Of a DNA stretch of 8,165 nucleotides, positions 1 through 6,262 are shown piece after piece. The notes under the pieces are model-generated. The model was not told the origin of the DNA and made no database searches. It was given only the letters and a program-made list of their open reading frames with translations. The first letter of the stretch is position 1, and each line of letters begins with the position of its first letter. The position numbers and the translations under genes were made by a program. This DNA is from DATKGN01 sp964385705 (GTDB lineage: Bacteria > Patescibacteriota > Microgenomatia > UBA10105 > UBA927): NCBI GenBank assembly GCA_964385705.1, contig CAYLQG010000067.1, forward strand, positions 1 through 8,165, read 5' to 3'.

Positions 1-85
1 AGGCGTTTGAACATGACGCGCCGTTACAGGGAGTGCACGCTGTGTATGTGCAGGACGTACCATCCGGTCCCGTGCACCAGTTATG
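1..85 (-). repeat. HNWC module 3 (truncated by window edge)
   Basis: This encodes residues 595-622. It starts HNWCTGPDGTSC, and five of the expected eight cysteines are visible before the sequence stops. A 13-bp stretch at 60-72 is identical to 216-228 in module 2. The number of further copies to the left is unknown. Confidence 0.8.
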
Positions 86-1867
86 CGGCGTTGGGGTCGG
101 GGTGGGAGGGAGTTGGCAGAGATTGTTCGTACAGGTGCCTGTTTGATTAGGGCACCCCATCTTAGTACACCCTCCGCGTCCGTTACACGTATTGCAGTCG
201 TATTGACATTTTGAACCATCCGGTCCCGCACACCAGTTGTGGGGCGTAGGGCTCGGTATTGGTGCAGATTGGCAGAGATTGTTCGTACAGATACCCGTTT
301 TCATGCACGCCTTCGACGCTGTGCAAGCACCGTTTTCAGTACATGTATTGCAGCCGTCGTATTGGCACGTTGAGCCGTTCGGGCCCGGACACCAGTTATG
401 TGCAGTTGACGGGAAAACATACGACGGCACGATCGCGTCATAGCAGCTCTTTGTTGTCATGGTAACGCGTGTATCCGATCCGGTGGCGCCGCTGTTTATC
501 TTTAGGCCGGTTTCGCTATTCCACTTCATGACAGCGTACGTTGATGTTTGACTTTTCGCGTTTGATATTCCATTTTGGCTTGCCCATATAAGCCATTCAG
601 TGGGCGTGAAGATGTAATACCACTGACTATTTTTATCCTGGAACCATTTTTCATTGAGGCCACCCCAATTTAAGGAAACGCTCGAGCCGACTTTAAGCGG
701 AGCAACGCTCGCGAGTGTCTGTGCAACATCGAGACATGCAATTGGTGTGGGGGTGGGCACAGTCGGTGGACAATAGGTGACATTTGGTGCCCGTTGAAAA
801 TCGCAATACGATCGTAATCCGTCAGGTCCAACCGTTCCTTGTGAGTAACATGTTGGGAGCGGTGTGCATTGACTTGGGTTAAGAACACATGCGCCCTGTT
901 GACAGGTGCCCGGTGTCAATCTGCAGGAATCGACTCCTGCTCCACTAGGCTTAGGAAGGCTGCTGACACATGTACTGCATGACGCCCCGTCGTTTGAACC
1001 TGTACATGTGGTTGTGCCCGGAGCTGGTGACGGACATACGAGAACCGGATTGCACGGCGCTTTAACACATTCGACTTGTTGATAATAACAACCCGGTTTT
1101 GCGGGTGTTTCATTGAGGAATGCCTGGAGTCGGAGATCAGTGAATCGTATTTCTCCTGTGCCGCCGTCCGTTGAAGTCATGCTAAGACCCGCAGTGGTAA
1201 AGGCTGAACCAATATTCACGGGAGGAATGCCCGGATTTTTATAATAAATCCAATCGCTGCCGGATTGACTATCAGACGTTCTGATTTCCGTGACGCGCCA
1301 TTCCCGAGGTGGACCTACTTTTGATCCGGCTGAGGGTGTTGCCGTTTCTGCTGCAAAATAAATATTCATTCCCATGTTGAACCCGTTTTGCGTCCATGTT
1401 GCCTCAAGCGTCATATAGTTTGGATCGGCATCCGGCGGATTTGAATGTAAAGCCAGATCGGTTGCTCCGTTTGCAGTGAATGATGTGCCGTTTGACACGA
1501 TGAAGATGCTGCTTGCCTGAAGCCTTGCATATTGTGTCTGCCAGTTAATGGGTGCAGTGCAGCCATAAATAGCTTTTCTTCCTTCCGCTTTCCATTTTGC
1601 ATATCCGGGCATTTCGGTTATGGATAATTGTCTGACGACAGGCGCACATACGCCTGAATTAGGGTCGGCGCCACCCGCACAACTGTTCGGCCAATAGGGA
1701 GTATTATTTTGCTCGTAAACCCTGGTCCAGCAAATGACGGGTTCTGCGGAAGCCGCGCGTTTACGGAGCTCAATCCGTTGCGTTAGGACAGCCCAAATGA
1801 ATAAGGGCAGGAGAAAAAGGAGAACGAGGCCGATTAGCACGCGGAAAAGATAATTCCGCTGAGTCAT
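1..1867 (-). CDS. Membrane-anchored Cys-rich repeat surface protein (3' end off window)
   Basis: One frame stays open from the ATG at 1867 to the left edge (622 codons visible, no stop). It begins with a short basic stretch and one hydrophobic segment (about residues 6-28) followed by Arg/Lys-rich residues 31-37. This looks more like a type II signal anchor than a cleaved signal peptide, with the rest outside the cell. Residues about 45-255 look like a beta-rich globular domain. Residues 260-360 are Cys-rich. A PTPTP linker (about 371-375) leads to a second beta-rich domain (about 377-470). From residue 490 three eight-Cys HNWC modules follow, joined by PSPTP and PTPTPTP linkers, the third cut by the window edge. 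A weak GAGGA at 1879-1883 lies 11 nt before the ATG. No enzymatic motif is seen. The architecture suggests an adhesin or other surface protein stabilised by disulfides. I do not recognise the family. The open frame is certain; the function is not. Confidence 0.85.
   Translation of the reverse strand, partial: MTQRNYLFRVLIGLVLLFLLPLFIWAVLTQRIELRKRAASAEPVICWTRVYEQNNTPYWPNSCAGGADPNSGVCAPVVRQLSITEMPGYAKWKAEGRKAIYGCTAPINWQTQYARLQASSIFIVSNGTSFTANGATDLALHSNPPDADPNYMTLEATWTQNGFNMGMNIYFAAETATPSAGSKVGPPREWRVTEIRTSDSQSGSDWIYYKNPGIPPVNIGSAFTTAGLSMTSTDGGTGEIRFTDLRLQAFLNETPAKPGCYYQQVECVKAPCNPVLVCPSPAPGTTTCTGSNDGASCSTCVSSLPKPSGAGVDSCRLTPGTCQQGACVLNPSQCTPLPTCYSQGTVGPDGLRSYCDFQRAPNVTYCPPTVPTPTPIACLDVAQTLASVAPLKVGSSVSLNWGGLNEKWFQDKNSQWYYIFTPTEWLIWASQNGISNAKSQTSTYAVMKWNSETGLKINSGATGSDTRVTMTTKSCYDAIVPSYVFPSTAHNWCPGPNGSTCQYDGCNTCTENGACTASKACMKTGICTNNLCQSAPIPSPTPHNWCAGPDGSKCQYDCNTCNGRGGCTKMGCPNQTGTCTNNLCQLPPTPTPTPHNWCTGPDGTSCTYTACTPCNGASCSNA
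86..241 (-). repeat. HNWC module 2 (52 residues)
   Basis: This encodes residues 543-594. It starts HNWCAGPDGSKC and keeps all eight cysteines in the same order as module 1, ending CTNNLCQL followed by PTPTPTP. A 22-bp stretch at 269-290, at the end of module 1, recurs exactly at 113-134 in module 2, 156 bp away. This indicates a fairly recent tandem duplication. Confidence 0.85.
242..400 (-). repeat. HNWC module 1 (53 residues)
   Basis: This encodes residues 490-542 of the surface protein. The module starts HNWCPGPNGSTC and has eight cysteines, in the contexts HNWC, STC, DGC, NTC, GAC, KAC, GIC and NLC. It ends in a Pro-Ser-Thr linker. Even spacing and an even Cys count fit a small fold with four disulfides. 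It is the most diverged of the three copies at DNA level. Confidence 0.85.
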
Positions 1868-1906
1868 AACGAAGCTCGTCCTCGATTGATATAAATTCAC
1901 ACTATC

Positions 1907-1935
1907 ATCGTATCGTCATAGATGTTAATCGTCAA
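1907..1935 (-). promoter_or_regulatory. Candidate sigma-70 promoter of the surface protein
   Basis: Read on the minus strand, a -35 TTGACG (1935-1930, one mismatch to TTGACA) is followed by exactly 17 bp and a -10 TACGAT (1912-1907, two mismatches to TATAAT). Transcription would start near 1900, giving a leader of about 33 nt before the ATG at 1867. Position and spacing are good, but there is no experimental support. Confidence 0.5.
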
Positions 1936-1954
1936 CAACTAAATGTGTAAGATA

Positions 1955-1989
1955 AATAACATTATTTATTAAACTATGAATAACATTAT
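1955..1989. repeat. Paired 11-bp direct repeat in the divergent promoter region
   Basis: AATAACATTAT occurs at 1955-1965 and again at 1979-1989, 24 bp start to start. Each copy contains the small inverted repeat ATAA-CA-TTAT. The pair lies between the divergent surface-protein and ligase genes, upstream of both candidate promoters. It could be a regulator binding site, or simply chance in AT-rich DNA. Confidence 0.35.
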
Positions 1990-2019
1990 GAATGAGTAGC
2001 GGTATTGATGAAAAGTCCG

Positions 2020-2025
2020 TATACT
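2020..2025 (+). promoter_or_regulatory. Weak -10 candidate just before the ligase start
   Basis: TATACT has one mismatch to TATAAT and ends 8 nt before the ATG at 2034. A transcript from it would begin at about the start codon, so the mRNA would be leaderless or nearly so. No convincing -35 lies 16-18 bp upstream, so this is only a suggestion. Confidence 0.25.
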
Positions 2026-2033
2026 TTTAGTAG

Positions 2034-3137
2034 ATGCCTGCACAGTTTTTCGTATATTGGTTATCCGTGTTGCCTTTTGTCATGCTCTACGGAGCATATG
2101 AGGGCACAAAAGTCGTATGGTTGTGGGCTTCCGGATTTTTCCTCACACTGTATTGGTTTATCCGTCTCGTCCGCCTGCACCCGCTCAGATTGTCGAAGAG
2201 CGGTGAATGGCTTTTGGGTTGGATGGGAATTGTAGCGATAGCGAGTCTCATCGGCATTCATCCGGTTGATTCCTTCATAGGAGGCAGCTACCGGCATCAG
2301 GGACTCCTATTTTTCTTTACGCTGTTGTTAATCCTGGAAACGGTACGACAGTTCTCCTTGAAACACCGCGAGTTGTTATTGTCGCTCCTTGGTTTTGGTG
2401 TACTCATGGAAAGTGTACTTACCATAGAACAGAAAATCCTTGCATGGTCCGTGCGGCCGCTTGGAACAATCGGCGAACCCAATGCGCTCGGCGGCTATCT
2501 GGCCGTCGGGTTATTGTGGATTCTTCTTTGGCCGCGCCTACCCGCGTGGATGCGGTTGATTTTCTACGTTGTAACTGGGGTAGCAATTGTGGCGACGGAA
2601 TCGCGGACTGCGCTCGTTTGTGCCGTGATCCTAACGTTTGGATTGGGTATCAGATCTCTTCATCGTATGGGCAAACATCTTTTTGCCATCGTGGGTATGG
2701 TTCTCGTGTCCGCGGCGATCGTCGGCGCCGGTTTTATGCAATATCGCGCCATCACACAGTCCCGACCCCCGTCTGTTTATGAGAACCGTCTCCTGTTTTG
2801 GCGCGTGGGATTGGGAGAATTCCTCAAGCGGCCGGTGCTTGGATACGGCGCTGAAACGGAAGAGGTGATTTATGATAATGCAATGAAACTGGAGCACGTG
2901 AATCTTGTGGGTTTTATGATTGACCGGTCACACAATATATTCCTTGACGTAGCGCTCTGGTCGGGGAGCATCGGGCTTTTTGTCTTTATCGGATGGATGC
3001 TTTCCGTTCTTTACGGGATTTCAAAAAAACATGACCCGCGACGTGTCGCCGCTTACATCGCGTGGATCGTTTTTGCCTGCGTTCAACCTCTGGGCACTGT
3101 CCATTGGGTGACACTTATATTTTTATCTATTCTTTAG
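2034..3137 (+). CDS. O-antigen ligase / Wzy-like polytopic membrane protein
   Basis: This 367-residue protein has about ten to twelve hydrophobic segments and one long non-cytoplasmic loop (about 236-300). That is the topology of the O-antigen ligase family (WaaL, Wzy, PglL-type), which transfers or polymerises lipid-linked glycans on the outer face of the membrane. Supporting motifs are YRHQG (86-90), GTIGEPNALGG (144-154), ESRTAL with Arg191, ENRLLFWRVG (250-259) and, after the loop, DRSHNIFLD (297-305), the place where WaaL proteins keep an essential His. A TAG at 2031-2033 immediately precedes the ATG in frame, so no earlier start exists, and no Shine-Dalgarno site is visible. The C-terminus stops right after the last hydrophobic segment and overlaps the convergent cupin gene by 11 bp. 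The family call is firm; ligase, polymerase or protein oligosaccharyltransferase cannot be separated from sequence alone. Confidence 0.85.
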   Translation: MPAQFFVYWLSVLPFVMLYGAYEGTKVVWLWASGFFLTLYWFIRLVRLHPLRLSKSGEWLLGWMGIVAIASLIGIHPVDSFIGGSYRHQGLLFFFTLLLILETVRQFSLKHRELLLSLLGFGVLMESVLTIEQKILAWSVRPLGTIGEPNALGGYLAVGLLWILLWPRLPAWMRLIFYVVTGVAIVATESRTALVCAVILTFGLGIRSLHRMGKHLFAIVGMVLVSAAIVGAGFMQYRAITQSRPPSVYENRLLFWRVGLGEFLKRPVLGYGAETEEVIYDNAMKLEHVNLVGFMIDRSHNIFLDVALWSGSIGLFVFIGWMLSVLYGISKKHDPRRVAAYIAWIVFACVQPLGTVHWVTLIFLSIL

Positions 3138-3504
3138 GGATAAGAATATGGTCCTGGGGAGTCCAGCCGGGAGTGCTCGTTGTTTTTACCCACGTTTCCC
3201 TGCCCGAAGCCGAGTGAATTTCGCCCGGATGAATCGTGTACGACATTCCCTCCGTTAATGCGTGCCGAATGCCGTTTATGGTGAGGGTTAATTCTCCTTT
3301 AAGCACTTCATATTCTTCCGTTGATTTTTTGTGAACGTGCGCAATTGACTGATCGATAATCGCGATCGCGACGCTAAAATCCGAATGATCGCGGGTCGGT
3401 TCGGTTTCGCAGATTATTTCGGTCGGCCGTTCTTCCTGATTTTTCAGAATTGTTCTGTCCGGAAACTTTTCCGCTAACTGTGTGATTACTTTTTTTACAT
3501 TCAT
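3127..3504 (-). CDS. Small single-domain cupin protein
   Basis: This 125-residue protein contains cupin motif 1 at residues 56-70: HVH, four residues, Glu63, six residues, Gly70. His56, His58 and Glu63 are the usual metal ligands. Motif 2 is at residues 86-97 (G..., HPGEIH), with His97 as the fourth ligand; the canonical first Pro of PxGxxH is His92 here. It is a cytosolic metal-binding beta-barrel with no signal peptide. Cupins of this size include isomerases, dioxygenases and sugar-binding proteins, and the substrate cannot be read. Its ATG (3504-3502) overlaps the TGA of the upstream hydrolase as ATGA and no separate ribosome site is seen, so translation is probably coupled. The last codons overlap the convergent ligase gene. 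The family call is strong; the function is open. Confidence 0.85.
   Translation of the reverse strand: MNVKKVITQLAEKFPDRTILKNQEERPTEIICETEPTRDHSDFSVAIAIIDQSIAHVHKKSTEEYEVLKGELTLTINGIRHALTEGMSYTIHPGEIHSASGRETWVKTTSTPGWTPQDHILIPKE
3128..3148. repeat. 7-bp perfect inverted repeat at the convergent gene junction
   Basis: TATTCTT (3128-3134) and AAGAATA (3142-3148) form a perfect 7-bp stem around the 7-nt loop TAGGGAT. The ligase stop codon (3135-3137) is in the loop and the cupin stop (3127-3129) is at the stem edge. The stem is AT-rich and no T-tract follows on either strand, so it is not a standard intrinsic terminator. Confidence 0.25.
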
Positions 3505-4418
3505 GGCAACTTTGATGCGATGTATGCGGTTATCTTATTATAATGTAGGGCCGTTGTCATGTGTCCGTTCGGGAAGGTGAGAACGTCATATCCCTTCCAA
3601 AATTTTTGTGCGGATGGGTAGGGAACAATCGTGTCATTTTTTCCGAGAACGGGAAACACATTGCCTTTAGATGATTTTGGGTTCTTCGCCTGGGCAACAA
3701 ACGCCTTTGTATACGCGGATAATCGCTGACGGTCACGCCGATGGTCAGTTGCGCCATTGTATCCGTCACCAAGAAATATTTCCGTTACGTTCGGATAGGC
3801 CGTGATGGGGAAGTAACATGCCGCTGTATCAAATAACAGCCAGTGCCAGGTTGCAACAATCCCGCCCATCGATGCACCTACGACGATTGGCATTGACCTC
3901 TGAGTTTTGAGCCATCTCACCAGCGCTTCAACCATAAGCACCGATCCGGCGAATGTCGCCGTCTGGTGTGTAAGTGTATTAAATCCGTTCTTGGCAAATG
4001 TCATCGTTGACTCATGGGCCTGGGCTTTGATCGAGATGAGGTTATATTTCGTGAGCACTCCGCGGAAAAAATAGAGCCATAATATATTCCGGTAATTAAT
4101 CATCCCGGCTCCGTGGTGGAAGATGATCGTGGGTTTGGCGGGATCAAACGGTTTTTCCAAAAATGCGTAGGTCCTTCGCGTCTCATCTCGGACCTTCATA
4201 TCAAGAAACCAGGTGCCGTGTTGTTGTTTTAATTTTGTTTTTGCTGACCTTATAAACTTCGGAAACGGTTGTGCGGGAAATTCATGCAGCGGATCATCGT
4301 GATAGATTTTGTAGTTCGTGAGTCCTACAATTTTCCGGGAAATAATCCAATAGTTTCGTTCAATAGCATTAAGTATCTGCGTTGAAAAGGGATACCTAGT
4401 CATTTGATTTACCTTCAT
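3501..4418 (-). CDS. Alpha/beta-hydrolase fold protein
   Basis: This is up to 305 residues, with no signal peptide or membrane segment. The hydrolase signs are HHGAG at 101-105 after a hydrophobic strand (oxyanion-hole region), the nucleophile elbow GASMGG at 181-186 with Ser183, an acid candidate Asp262 in GKNDTIVP, and His286 in NGHMTT. The triad is in the correct order and at normal spacing for the fold. It is probably an esterase, lipase-like enzyme or peptidase, and the substrate is not visible. It lies 43 nt downstream of the glycosyltransferase and overlaps the cupin by 4 bp, so it is the middle gene of a likely three-gene operon. Two starts are possible: the ATG at 4418 has no ribosome site, whereas the ATG at 4403 (Met6) has AAGG 8 nt before it. 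The outer limit is given here. Confidence 0.85.
   Translation of the reverse strand: MKVNQMTRYPFSTQILNAIERNYWIISRKIVGLTNYKIYHDDPLHEFPAQPFPKFIRSAKTKLKQQHGTWFLDMKVRDETRRTYAFLEKPFDPAKPTIIFHHGAGMINYRNILWLYFFRGVLTKYNLISIKAQAHESTMTFAKNGFNTLTHQTATFAGSVLMVEALVRWLKTQRSMPIVVGASMGGIVATWHWLLFDTAACYFPITAYPNVTEIFLGDGYNGATDHRRDRQRLSAYTKAFVAQAKNPKSSKGNVFPVLGKNDTIVPYPSAQKFWKGYDVLTFPNGHMTTALHYNKITAYIASKLP
4412..4415 (-). promoter_or_regulatory. Ribosome-binding site pointing to a start at 4403
   Basis: On the minus strand AAGG sits 8 nt before the ATG at 4403-4401, inside the first codons of the longer hydrolase reading frame. No comparable site precedes the ATG at 4418. It favours a protein five residues shorter. 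Confidence 0.4.
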
Positions 4419-4461
4419 GCTTGTTATGGTAAAAATGTACGGATCATTGTAAAAAGTGTGC

Positions 4462-6114
4462 TCAGTTTACATTTGTGTCAGCTGGTTTCGTATAGAATTC
4501 CGGGGGATATGTAAATATATTCCAATACACCTTCAGCGCTCTCGGGTAAACAATCTGCTCTTTCGGTTTGTGGGCCGGGTAACAACCGTCCCGCGCGATG
4601 ACGATATCCGTTGGTTGTAATTTGGGGAACCGTTTATCCGAATAATCGGGACATGTTGCGATAAACTGAATATTCCGGTATGTCATCGTCCCGTTCGATC
4701 CTGATGCAATCGTGTTTTGTACGTCACGGGCGTTCAGATGATTCCAGAATGCGTATTGCAAGAATTCGTTTTCCCCGACGCCGACAACCGTTACCTTTCC
4801 GGCATTCGGCGCTTTTTTACCTACGTATGTATACGCATCCATATCATAGGTTTGCCATACATCATAGCCGAGATTCGGTAATCGATAAAAATACTGATAC
4901 AGAAAAATGCTGATTGAATAAATGTATATGACACCGATTCCCATGAGGACAATCTTTGACAGCATATGGCGCCGGCGCACCAAATCCCAAATACCCACGA
5001 AACCTGTCCCTGAAAATATTGCCAGAATATAAACACCCAAGAGGCATCGGAGCGGATAAATCGGTGACGATATCACAGCAGGGAGCGGTGCTATTGCCAA
5101 AAGAGATAGCATCAATCCACCCGTTATTTTCGATTTACGAAGCAGTGTATAGATCCCAAAGGGGATAACGAATAATTCAAAAAAATAAGCGAGCCCACTG
5201 ATGCCAAGTGAATAGGAGTCGTCCTGGGATCCCTTCGGAAGAAATAAACCTTTGAGAGAAAAAAAGTTCAGGTAATAGTTTTCAATCGCCTGTGCCTGTA
5301 CGGTGACCTTATTACTCATGACTTGCTGCAGCCAAAACGGTGCATCTGACTGCTGCCTCTCGGCGTTTACCGTGTCGACGACCGTTTTGGCTTGTTCATA
5401 TAAGATGCCGGTGCTGTATGTGTCTTTATAGACATTTATATGAAGCCACCCGACGAATAGGACAAGTATGGTTGTCGCGATAAAAACCAGAACGCTTATC
5501 TTTCTGTTTTTATTCAAAATATATGCAAAAATCCCGAAAACAAATGTGCCGCCGACGAGTACGACATCGGTCGCTTTATAGGAAAACGAAGCGATGATAA
5601 AACATAAAATTGACGGCCATGGGCTCACGCCTTTCTTTATAGATAATAGGAGGAAATAAAATCCGGCCATGACCGCTGTATATGCGATGACCGCTTCAAA
5701 TCCGGTCCTCGAGACGTATACGTACCACGGAGAAACAGCCAGAACAAATGAAGCGGCAAGTGCAACACGTTCATCTTTCAATAATTCCCTGATAAATAAA
5801 AATGTGACGTAAATTCCCAACAGACTGAATAGTATGGTCGGCAGTTTTGCCGTGCCTATCGAATATCCAAATAGTTTGAACATGAATGCATCAAGATAAA
5901 TCGGCACCGGAGTTGTGGTAATCCCGCTATGCGGGCGGAAAACAAGTGGGAAAGGGGTCTTATAAATATCCTGTCCTGTTTGGCTTATCGTATAGCCGTT
6001 TACAAAAATATACGCCTCGTCATTCCGGATCCCTAACGGGACGGATGATATCCTAATCGTCCGCAGCACCAAGGCAAGGAGAAGAATGAGTAGTAAAACG
6101 ATTTTCGTTTTCAT
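4462..6114 (-). CDS. GT39/PMT-like membrane glycosyltransferase
   Basis: This is 550 residues from the ATG at 6114. An in-frame TTG at 6126 would add four, and residue numbers here use that 554-residue form. An N-terminal hydrophobic helix (about 8-27) is followed by an external loop with NDEAYI (35-40); an acidic Asp-Glu pair there is the catalytic sign of PMT/ArnT-type (GT39/GT83) GT-C enzymes. RPHSGITTTPVPIYL (64-78) and SPWYVYVSRTGFEA (132-145) also match conserved blocks of this superfamily. About eleven to twelve membrane segments run to about 411, then a soluble, probably external C-terminal domain (about 415-554). Such enzymes move a sugar from a polyprenyl-phosphate carrier to lipid, glycan or protein outside the membrane. 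It is first in a likely operon with the hydrolase and cupin. The superfamily is secure; donor and acceptor are unknown. Confidence 0.85.
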   Translation of the reverse strand: MKTKIVLLLILLLALVLRTIRISSVPLGIRNDEAYIFVNGYTISQTGQDIYKTPFPLVFRPHSGITTTPVPIYLDAFMFKLFGYSIGTAKLPTILFSLLGIYVTFLFIRELLKDERVALAASFVLAVSPWYVYVSRTGFEAVIAYTAVMAGFYFLLLSIKKGVSPWPSILCFIIASFSYKATDVVLVGGTFVFGIFAYILNKNRKISVLVFIATTILVLFVGWLHINVYKDTYSTGILYEQAKTVVDTVNAERQQSDAPFWLQQVMSNKVTVQAQAIENYYLNFFSLKGLFLPKGSQDDSYSLGISGLAYFFELFVIPFGIYTLLRKSKITGGLMLSLLAIAPLPAVISSPIYPLRCLLGVYILAIFSGTGFVGIWDLVRRRHMLSKIVLMGIGVIYIYSISIFLYQYFYRLPNLGYDVWQTYDMDAYTYVGKKAPNAGKVTVVGVGENEFLQYAFWNHLNARDVQNTIASGSNGTMTYRNIQFIATCPDYSDKRFPKLQPTDIVIARDGCYPAHKPKEQIVYPRALKVYWNIFTYPPEFYTKPADTNVN

Positions 6115-6120
6115 GGATTG

Positions 6121-6124
6121 TTCC
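6121..6124 (-). promoter_or_regulatory. Ribosome-binding site deciding the glycosyltransferase start
   Basis: GGAA at 6124-6121 on the minus strand is 6 nt before the ATG at 6114. The in-frame TTG at 6126 has no ribosome site and its own first codons contain this GGAA. The ATG at 6114 is therefore preferred. Confidence 0.5.
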
Positions 6125-6198
6125 AATATAGATTGTGTCTTTACGGAGTCTCGGAAATTTTATTAATTTGTGAATATATGCGATCACTCATTACCGTT

Positions 6199-6227
6199 AT
6201 TATACGGCGGGGCCTTGATTTTTTCTA
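6199..6227 (-). promoter_or_regulatory. Candidate promoter of the glycosyltransferase-hydrolase-cupin operon
   Basis: On the minus strand a perfect -10 TATAAT (6204-6199) is preceded by exactly 17 bp and a -35 TAGAAA (6227-6222, four of six matches to TTGACA). The start point would be near 6192, leaving a leader of about 78 nt before the ATG at 6114. The -10 lies inside the short inverted repeat CCGT-N6-ACGG. The site lies in the 136-bp gap after the 525-residue gene, so the operon is probably transcribed independently. No terminator for the upstream gene was found in that gap. Confidence 0.5.
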
Positions 6228-6262
6228 ATTTCCTATGGCGGTTCATTTAACTAATCGTTATG

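Noticed and set aside
86..400. CRISPR-like spaced repeats
   Set aside because: The repeated DNA blocks are imperfect, keep a single reading frame, and repeat the spacer-like parts as well. They are protein-module duplications.
237..465. Two overlapping plus-strand open frames of 68 codons each
   Set aside because: They lie antisense to the HNWC modules, and the minus frame is continuously open with a conserved repeat pattern. Their openness is a by-product of that composition.
670..1602. Three short minus-strand open frames of 63-72 codons
   Set aside because: They are in other frames of the surface-protein gene, have no recognisable features and show no start signals.
2005..2235. 76-codon plus-strand open frame starting TTG-ATG before the ligase
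   Set aside because: It overlaps most of its length with the ligase, whose frame encodes clear membrane segments and family motifs.
6127..6262. Intrinsic terminator for the 525-residue gene
   Set aside because: No GC-rich hairpin followed by a T-run is present on the minus strand. The only dyad, CCGT-N6-ACGG, surrounds the promoter -10 and has no T-tract after it.
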